DNA from: an uncultured Polaribacter sp.
GTDB taxonomy: Bacteria > Bacteroidota > Bacteroidia > Flavobacteriales > Flavobacteriaceae
Assembly (NCBI GenBank): GCA_937936695.1
Contig: CALHCK010000054.1
Span: 1 to 11,346 of the forward strand
DNA: 11,346 bases
Direction: 5' to 3'
Below, piece by piece: positions 6,849 through 11,346 of the stretch; position 1 is the first letter of the stretch; each line of letters starts with the position of its first letter. The translations under genes and the position numbers were made by a program. The notes under the pieces were generated by a model. The model saw only the letters and a program-made list of their open reading frames with translations, was not told the DNA's origin and searched no databases.

Positions 6849-7439
6849 ATGGTAATAGGTTTAACAGGTGGTATAGGAAGTGGTAAAACTACAGTTGCAA
6901 ATATATTTGCTTCTTATAAAAATGTGGTGGTTTATTTTGCAGATGCAGAAGCTAAAAAATTAATGAACACTTCTAAAGAAATAAAACAGAAATTGATAGC
7001 TTTTTTTGGAGAAAACACTTTTTTAGAAGGTAAACTTAATAGACCATTTATTGCTGATATTGTTTTTAAAGACAAAGAAAAATTACAAGTTTTAAATAGT
7101 ATTGTTCATCCTTTAGTAAAAAAACATTTTAAAGAGTTTGTAAAAGCAAATAGCCACAAACATTATATAATTTATGAAAATGCAATACTATTTGAAAGTA
7201 ATAGTTATACAAATTGTGATAAAATTATAACAGTATTTGCTCCGTTAGATTTAAGAATACAAAGAGTTGTTAAAAGAGACAATACCAGTAAAGAAAAAGT
7301 GTTAAACAGAATTAAGAGTCAATGGAAAGAAGATAAAAAATTACTGCTATCTAATTATATTATAGAAAATATTAGTCTAGAAATTGCTAAAAACCAGGTT
7401 CATAAGATTCATAATATTTTAACAGAAAAATCTATTTAG
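6849..7439 (+). CDS. coaE: Dephospho-CoA kinase
   Basis: CoaE phosphorylates the 3'-hydroxyl of the ribose of dephospho-CoA with ATP, the last step of coenzyme A synthesis, in the cytosol. The protein has 196 residues, the usual length. Visible motifs are the P-loop GLTGGIGSGKTT (4-15), an acidic D32 in the FADAEAKKLM stretch (the DADxxA motif of the family), the conserved HP pair in IVHPLVKKHF (H87, P88), the lid region R-QRVVKRD (about 137-144), and IKSQW followed by SNYIIEN, matching the AD-VI-N block near the end. The ATG follows the stop of the YbbR gene with no gap, so it is probably translated by re-initiation. The gene ends in TAG. No convincing terminator follows before the two-component genes. 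Confidence 0.96.
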   Translation: MVIGLTGGIGSGKTTVANIFASYKNVVVYFADAEAKKLMNTSKEIKQKLIAFFGENTFLEGKLNRPFIADIVFKDKEKLQVLNSIVHPLVKKHFKEFVKANSHKHYIIYENAILFESNSYTNCDKIITVFAPLDLRIQRVVKRDNTSKEKVLNRIKSQWKEDKKLLLSNYIIENISLEIAKNQVHKIHNILTEKSI

Positions 7440-7452
7440 TTTGAATTATATA

Positions 7453-7478
7453 TATCTTATTTGTTAAGATAGTCTTAA
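7453..7478. repeat. Overlapping inverted repeats upstream of the sensor kinase
   Basis: TATCTTA (7453-7459) pairs with TAAGATA (7465-7471) around five bases. The right half also forms a second perfect repeat, TTAAGA-TAG-TCTTAA (7464-7478). The hairpin is weak and lacks a T run, so it is a poor terminator. Its place 49 bases before the kinase -7 box makes an operator conceivable. Confidence 0.35.
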
Positions 7479-7526
7479 ATTTTAAATAAAAACGATAATA
7501 TTTTAAAGATTATTTAGCGAATGTAT

Positions 7527-7534
7527 TAGATTTG
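7527..7534 (+). promoter_or_regulatory. -7 promoter box for the two-component operon
   Basis: TAGATTTG matches TAnnTTTG exactly and is the same octamer as in front of the PUR-family gene. It ends four bases before the GTG at 7539 and 16 bases before the in-frame ATG at 7551. No TTG is seen at the -33 distance. Start of transcription near 7541 would fall on the GTG. Confidence 0.5.
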
Positions 7535-7538
7535 TTTC

Positions 7539-9107
7539 GTGGGAAAAAAAATGTTTACTCTTATTGTTGTTTTAATGAGTATTTCGCTTATTGGAATTAT
7601 TACTGTACAGTTGTATTGGATAAATAATGCGCTAGAAAGTAAAAAAGAACAATTTAAAAACGAAATTCAGAAATCTTTAGCAAGGGTAACAGAAAGAATA
7701 AGTGAAAAAGAGAATGCTTTTTTCGAGAATAAATACAGAGGTATTATTGAAAACACAGTTTTAGCAGACGAAGCTCAAATTAAAAACTGGTTATTTCAAG
7801 AGATAGACACCACAACAAAAGAAAAATTTACATACGGTGGTACTATTTTAGAAGAAAACTTTAAAATGCCCGTAGATTTTATAGATAATGATACTATTAT
7901 CGTAAAGAGAATAACAGGTAAAAACGATTTTTTTCATTCTAAATTGATAAAAGGAGCAGACGATTTGTTTCCTGTGTTAGATGAAACAAGGTATTCTTTT
8001 ACAAAAAGATTAAAGAACTTAGAAAGGAGTCAGTTTGCTGAAATTTTTAGAAATTTTAACCGTACAAAACCGATTCATAAAAGATTAAGTAATCGTGAGT
8101 TGAATGATATAATTAAAGATGAACTTAATAAAAGAAACATTCAATTAGATTTTAAATACGGGGTATATAGTAATGATGGTTTAGCAACTAATCTTAAATC
8201 TGGTTATTATACAATTAATAAAAAAGATAGTTTTCCGTATCCGTTATTTTATAATTCAGACGGAGGTGTAGATTATTGGTTATATGTTACGTTTCCAACA
8301 AAAAACAATCATATATTATCAGACATATCTAGTATATTATTATTGTCTTTGTTCTTTATTTTTATCATTATTATCGCCTTTTCTAGTTCATTATATCAAC
8401 TAGTAAGACAAAAAAAGATATCAGAAATAAAAACAGACTTTATAAATAACATGACGCATGAATTTAAAACACCAATAGCAACTATTAATTTGGCGTTAGA
8501 TTCTATAAAAAACCCTAAAATTATTAATGATAATGAAAAGGTATTGCGTTATGTAAAAATGATTAGAGACGAGAATAAAAGAATGCATTCTCAGGTAGAA
8601 AATGTACTTAGAATTTCTAGATTAGAAAAAAATCAGATAGAAATTAGTAAGGAAACAGTAGATATGCATGACATAATAGAAGATGCAATAACACATACAA
8701 ATTTATTAATAGCAGATAGAAAAGGGGAGTTAGATTTTAATTTTGAAGCAATAACAGCAGAAATATCTGGAAATCAGTTTCATCTAACAAATGTAGTTGT
8801 AAATGTTTTAGAAAATGCTTTAAAATATTCTAAAGGAGCACCAATAATTAATGTGTATACAGAAAGTACCAATAAGTTTTTTATTTTAAAGATAAAAGAC
8901 CAAGGAATTGGAATGACTAAAGTTGTACAAAAACAAGTTTTTGATAAATTTTACAGAGAGCAAAAAGGTAATATTCATGATGTTAAAGGTCATGGTTTAG
9001 GTTTGGCTTATGTAAAAGAAATTGTAGACAAACACCACGGTACGGTATTTGTTGAAAGTGAAAAAGACAAAGGTAGTACGTTTACGATAAAGCTACCTCT
9101 AATATAA
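7539..9107 (+). CDS. Membrane sensor histidine kinase, RprX-like
   Basis: This 522-residue sensor kinase passes phosphate to the response regulator encoded 18 bases downstream. Its layout is TM1 (about 6-28), an extracytoplasmic sensing region of about 235 residues (29-263) with a charged helical start and no fold I recognise, TM2 (about 264-286), then HisKA with phospho-acceptor H307 in MTHEFKTP, and HATPase_c with N-box N422/N426, G1 DQGIGM (454-459), F-box FDKFYRE and G2 GHGLGL (484-489). TM2 runs almost directly into the dimerisation helix, leaving no room for a HAMP domain. Pairing and length recall RprX of Bacteroides, a resemblance only. Translation is given from GTG at 7539; ATG at 7551 is four codons in and would suit the promoter box better. 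The signal is unknown. Confidence 0.9.
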   Translation: MGKKMFTLIVVLMSISLIGIITVQLYWINNALESKKEQFKNEIQKSLARVTERISEKENAFFENKYRGIIENTVLADEAQIKNWLFQEIDTTTKEKFTYGGTILEENFKMPVDFIDNDTIIVKRITGKNDFFHSKLIKGADDLFPVLDETRYSFTKRLKNLERSQFAEIFRNFNRTKPIHKRLSNRELNDIIKDELNKRNIQLDFKYGVYSNDGLATNLKSGYYTINKKDSFPYPLFYNSDGGVDYWLYVTFPTKNNHILSDISSILLLSLFFIFIIIIAFSSSLYQLVRQKKISEIKTDFINNMTHEFKTPIATINLALDSIKNPKIINDNEKVLRYVKMIRDENKRMHSQVENVLRISRLEKNQIEISKETVDMHDIIEDAITHTNLLIADRKGELDFNFEAITAEISGNQFHLTNVVVNVLENALKYSKGAPIINVYTESTNKFFILKIKDQGIGMTKVVQKQVFDKFYREQKGNIHDVKGHGLGLAYVKEIVDKHHGTVFVESEKDKGSTFTIKLPLI

Positions 9108-9125
9108 AAATGATTAAGCAAAAAA

Positions 9126-9827
9126 ATGGGAAGCAAAAAGATTTTACTAGTAGAAGATGATCCAAATTTTGGAACAGTTTTAAAAGATTATTTAGCATTA
9201 AACGATTATAATGTTACACACGCTAAAGATGGTATAGAGGGTTTAATCATGTTTAAAAATAGCGATTATGATTTATGTATTTTAGATGTTATGATGCCTA
9301 GAAAAGATGGTTTTTCTTTAGCTCAAGATATTAGAAGTACAAATAAAGAAGTACCTATTATTTTTTTAACAGCTAAAACATTAAAAGAAGACGTTTTAAA
9401 AGGATATTCTGTAGGTGCAGATGATTATTTAAATAAACCTTTTGATTCTGAGGTGTTGCTACATAAAATTAAAGCAATTTTACAAAGAAAAGAAACTGAT
9501 AAAATACCAGAAACAGAGCAGTTTGAATTTTCTATAGGTAGTTTCTTTTTTAATTCTAAACTACGTCATTTATCAGTAGGTAAAGACGGAGAAGTAACTA
9601 AACTATCTCCAAAAGAAAGTAAATTATTAAAAATGTTAGCTATTCATAAAAATGATTTAATGCCTAGAGAATTGGCTTTAACAAAAATATGGAGAGACGA
9701 CAATTATTTTACTTCAAGAAGTATGGATGTTTACATAGCAAAACTTAGAAAATATTTAAAAGAAGACGATAGTGTTGAGATTTTAAATATTCATGGAGAA
9801 GGCTTTAGAATGGTAGACAAGTCTTAA
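9126..9827 (+). CDS. OmpR-family response regulator, RprY-like
   Basis: This 233-residue DNA-binding regulator pairs with the sensor kinase just upstream. The receiver domain (about 4-120) has the acidic pocket E10/D11/D12, phospho-acceptor D54 in CILDVMMP, T82 in FLTAK and K104 in NKPF. All the residues needed for phosphorylation are present. The OmpR/PhoB winged helix (about 135-230) has the LSPKESKLLKML segment and the recognition helix SRSMDVYIAKLRKYL (197-211), and ends in the IHGEGFRMV wing. The stretch DLCILDVMMPRKDGFSLA resembles RprY of Bacteroides and Porphyromonas, which has been linked to oxidative stress and membrane energetics; the match is from memory. Another ATG at 9110 is in a different frame and meets a stop within 16 codons. 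The hairpin at 9854-9888 ends the unit. Confidence 0.93.
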   Translation: MGSKKILLVEDDPNFGTVLKDYLALNDYNVTHAKDGIEGLIMFKNSDYDLCILDVMMPRKDGFSLAQDIRSTNKEVPIIFLTAKTLKEDVLKGYSVGADDYLNKPFDSEVLLHKIKAILQRKETDKIPETEQFEFSIGSFFFNSKLRHLSVGKDGEVTKLSPKESKLLKMLAIHKNDLMPRELALTKIWRDDNYFTSRSMDVYIAKLRKYLKEDDSVEILNIHGEGFRMVDKS

Positions 9828-9853
9828 AATAACTATATTTTAAATAAAATAAT

Positions 9854-9888
9854 AAACTCAGTTAGATGCAAATCAGACTGAGTTTTTT
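9854..9888 (+). terminator. Intrinsic terminator of the two-component operon
   Basis: AAACTCAGT (9854-9862) pairs with ACTGAGTTT (9877-9885) over 9 bp around a 14-base loop, and a run of six T (9883-9888) ends it. It lies 27 bases after the regulator stop and directly before the promoter box of the next gene. Confidence 0.75.
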
Positions 9889-9889
9889 G

Positions 9890-9897
9890 TATCTTTA
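9890..9897 (+). promoter_or_regulatory. Possible -7 box directly before the YciO-type gene
   Basis: TATCTTTA is one base off TAnnTTTG and ends five bases before the ATG at 9903. Transcription would start on or just inside the start codon and give an essentially leaderless mRNA. No -33 TTG is visible, and the site abuts the T run of the terminator. Confidence 0.4.
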
Positions 9898-9902
9898 TAT
9901 TT

Positions 9903-10523
9903 ATGGCAGAATTTATTAAAATATACAACGAGAACCCTAATGCAAAGGCAATAGATAAAGTTGTTAAAGTTTTAAAAAATGGTGGATTAGTAATTTATCC
10001 AACAGATACCGTGTATGGTTTAGGTTGTGATATAACTAATACAAAGGCTTTAGAAAAAATAGCACGTATAAAGGGTGTGAAAATTGAAAAAGCAAAATTT
10101 TCGTTTATTTGTGATAACCTAAGTAACTTGTCTGATTATGTAAAGCAAATAGATACAGCCACGTTTAAAATTTTAAAAAGAGCTTTACCAGGACCTTATA
10201 CTTTTATATTACCAGGTAGCAAAAATTTGCCAAAAATATTTAAAAAGAAAAAAACTGTAGGAATTCGTATTCCTGATAATACAATTATAAGAGAACTAGT
10301 AACTAGTTTAGGAAATCCTATTGTGTCTACTTCTATTAGAGATGAAGATGAAATACTTGAGTATACAACAGACCCTGAACTGATTTATGAAAAATGGGGT
10401 AATTTAGTTGATTTAGTGATAGATGGCGGTTACGGAGGTAATGAAGGTTCTACAATTATAGATCTTACTGACAGTTATCCTGAGGTAATTAGAGAAGGTA
10501 AAGGTAGTTTAGAAGTTTTGTAA
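9903..10523 (+). CDS. YciO-type member of the TsaC/Sua5/YrdC family
   Basis: This 206-residue YrdC-fold protein has no Sua5 C-terminal domain. TsaC/Sua5 proteins make threonylcarbamoyl-AMP for the t6A tRNA modification. Family landmarks present are YPTDTVYGLG (32-41), LPGPYTFIL (95-103), GIRIPD (120-125), GGYGGNEGSTIIDLT (175-189) and REGKG (197-201). The TsaC active-site pairs KxR and SxN look changed: RIKGV (55-59) has Val where the Arg is expected, and STS (142-144) replaces SAN. These changes, with KAKFSFICDNLSNLSDY in the place of the KPL segment, match E. coli YciO rather than TsaC (alignment from memory). The product may therefore not be a housekeeping t6A enzyme. Automated annotation would probably call it L-threonylcarbamoyladenylate synthase. 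Confidence 0.85.
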   Translation: MAEFIKIYNENPNAKAIDKVVKVLKNGGLVIYPTDTVYGLGCDITNTKALEKIARIKGVKIEKAKFSFICDNLSNLSDYVKQIDTATFKILKRALPGPYTFILPGSKNLPKIFKKKKTVGIRIPDNTIIRELVTSLGNPIVSTSIRDEDEILEYTTDPELIYEKWGNLVDLVIDGGYGGNEGSTIIDLTDSYPEVIREGKGSLEVL

Positions 10524-10528
10524 TTATT

Positions 10529-11152
10529 TTATTTCCTTTTATCAAAGTAATAAAATAGACCTAGCTTTAAGTCTGAAGGATTTCTATTAAAGTCAAAGTC
10601 TACATTAAAAAGCGTATAACTTAATTGTATACCTAATTTATTGGTTAGAAATAATTGAGTTAATGGAGATATAGTTATGTTAGCGTTATTTTTCTGTGAT
10701 GAAAAATTAAATGAATTCGGCGATAAATCTAAAATCTGAGTGTCATAATGAGATCCTATATTTGCTCTTAATCCCAGAGTTATTTTACTATTTAATTTTT
10801 TTAAATATTTTAAAAATAAAGATGGTGTAATTTCTTCATATATAAATCTAAATTTAATGTTTTCAGCTCCAGTAGAAAGATTAACGGCCTCTATAAACGT
10901 TATTTTTTCTTGCTGATAATTAAAACCAACACCTATTATAAAGTTTTCATTTAATTTGTAACCAATATTTGTATTAAAGCCAAATCGTGTTTGCTTTTGA
11001 TTAGAAAAATTAGTTTTAAAAAAAGGTGAAATTGAATTATCTTTTACAAAGTTATAGCTCCCGTCAATATAAAAGTTGTTTATTACTGATTGAGCTTTTA
11101 AATTTGTTACTACTGAAACCAGTATTATGGTTTGAAAAATTATTTTTCGCAT
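10529..11152 (-). CDS. Small outer-membrane beta-barrel protein
   Basis: The protein has 207 residues. A Sec signal peptide spans about 1-20 (basic R2 and K3, hydrophobic IIFQTIILVSVVTN, cleavage near LKA-Q). The mature part alternates polar and hydrophobic residues in about eight stretches, for example RFGFNTNIGYKL, FIIGVGFNYQQ, ITLGLRANIGS, GIQLSYTLFNVDFDF and LKLGLFYYF at the end, with loops rich in Asn, Ser and Asp. This fits an eight-stranded outer-membrane barrel of the OMP_b-brl type. The extreme C-terminus is FDKRK, not a terminal Phe. The substrate or partner is unknown. The start lies 13 bases after the upstream glycosyltransferase stop on the same strand, so they probably share a transcript. 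The stop faces the convergent YciO-type gene across five bases, with no strong terminator between. Confidence 0.75.
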   Translation of the reverse strand: MRKIIFQTIILVSVVTNLKAQSVINNFYIDGSYNFVKDNSISPFFKTNFSNQKQTRFGFNTNIGYKLNENFIIGVGFNYQQEKITFIEAVNLSTGAENIKFRFIYEEITPSLFLKYLKKLNSKITLGLRANIGSHYDTQILDLSPNSFNFSSQKNNANITISPLTQLFLTNKLGIQLSYTLFNVDFDFNRNPSDLKLGLFYYFDKRK

Positions 11153-11165
11153 ATTTTAGTAAAAA

Positions 11166-11346
11166 TTATTTTAAATCGTTAAAAGTTTTTTTACCTCGTA
11201 CAAAATATTGCCAAACAATACTTGTGTGTTTATAATAATCACTTTTTTTAGAAAGTTTTTTACGTTTCTTTAAAAACTTAAAGAAATTCTTATAAAAACT
11301 AAAATGCGCTTTTATAATAGACCAAGTATGTATAGGTCTTAATTCT
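11166..11346 (-). CDS. Probable family 2 glycosyltransferase, C-terminal part only
   Basis: The minus strand is open from the right edge to a TAA at 11166-11168, giving 59 residues: ELRPIHTWSIIKAHFSFYKN, then NFFKFLKKRKKLSKKS, then HTSIVWQYFVRGKKTF. An RP-x-TW-IIKAH-SFY segment followed by a Lys/Arg-rich stretch resembles the tail of flavobacterial GT2-type glycosyltransferases, which carry a membrane-proximal basic helix after the catalytic domain. The catalytic part is outside the window, so donor and acceptor cannot be inferred. The gene lies directly upstream of the small barrel gene and may be in an operon with it. The family call rests on recognition from memory of a short tail. Confidence 0.5.
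   Translation of the reverse strand, partial: ELRPIHTWSIIKAHFSFYKNFFKFLKKRKKLSKKSDYYKHTSIVWQYFVRGKKTFNDLK

Noticed and set aside
7453..7471. Hairpin after coaE as its terminator
   Set aside because: A seven-pair stem with one GC pair and no T run is too weak; kept only as a possible operator.
9110..9157. ATG at 9110 as the start of the response regulator
   Set aside because: It is in another frame and reaches a stop within 16 codons; the ATG at 9126 opens the receiver domain directly.
10526..10556. ATTTTATT/AATAAAAT inverted repeat between the YciO-type gene and the barrel gene as a terminator
   Set aside because: An 8-bp stem with only A-T pairs, a 15-base loop and no T run; such repeats are expected by chance in DNA this AT-rich.
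11026..11235. Plus-strand open frame across the barrel and glycosyltransferase genes
   Set aside because: It overlaps the signal peptide of the barrel gene and the glycosyltransferase tail in antisense; both minus-strand frames are better supported.
1..11346. Defence island, mobile element, CRISPR array, tRNA or other novel multi-gene system
   Set aside because: No transposase, integrase, direct-repeat array, tRNA fold, nuclease or toxin motif was seen; the gene set is housekeeping and envelope related.

Overview
The window is AT-rich chromosomal DNA (roughly 30 % GC by eye) from a member of the Bacteroidota, most likely a marine Flavobacteriaceae of the Polaribacter/Tenacibaculum kind. The signs are: a long NusB of about 310 residues; a DUF3276/PUR-family protein; a DUF1573 lipoprotein next to yajC; a YbbR-domain protein next to coaE; an RprX/RprY-like two-component pair; A-rich leaders without Shine-Dalgarno sequences; and several copies of the Bacteroidota -7 box TAnnTTTG. 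The genus is inference.

Layout. Position 1-267 is the 3' end of an isochorismate synthase gene (menaquinone branch). A strong two-way hairpin terminator (309-352) separates it from a convergent block on the minus strand: a secreted WG-repeat protein (371-1588), a PUR-family nucleic-acid-binding protein (1674-2033) and an ABC exporter half-transporter (2115-3869). A divergent intergenic region (3870-4014) then opens a long plus-strand run: nusB, a DUF1573 lipoprotein and yajC (4015-5804, ended by a hairpin at 5827-5869); a YbbR-domain membrane protein and coaE (5910-7439); a histidine kinase and response regulator (7539-9827, ended by a hairpin at 9854-9888); and a YciO/TsaC-family protein (9903-10523). 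The right end holds two minus-strand genes: a small outer-membrane beta-barrel protein (10529-11152) and, upstream of it, the 3' end of a probable family 2 glycosyltransferase (from 11166).

How the genes fit together. Most of this is housekeeping and envelope function: menaquinone synthesis, rRNA transcription antitermination (NusB), Sec translocation (YajC), coenzyme A synthesis (CoaE), envelope proteins and an envelope-sensing two-component system. No gap between genes exceeds about 150 bases.

I found no mobile element, CRISPR array, tRNA or rRNA, toxin-antitoxin pair or defence system, and nothing I would call a new multi-gene system. The points worth a second look are finer: an ABC half-transporter with Asp where the catalytic Glu is expected and no partner beside it; a YciO-type protein that has lost residues of the TsaC/Sua5 active site; an oversized NusB; promoter boxes so close to start codons that they imply leaderless or re-assigned starts; and an inverted-repeat cluster upstream of the sensor kinase.
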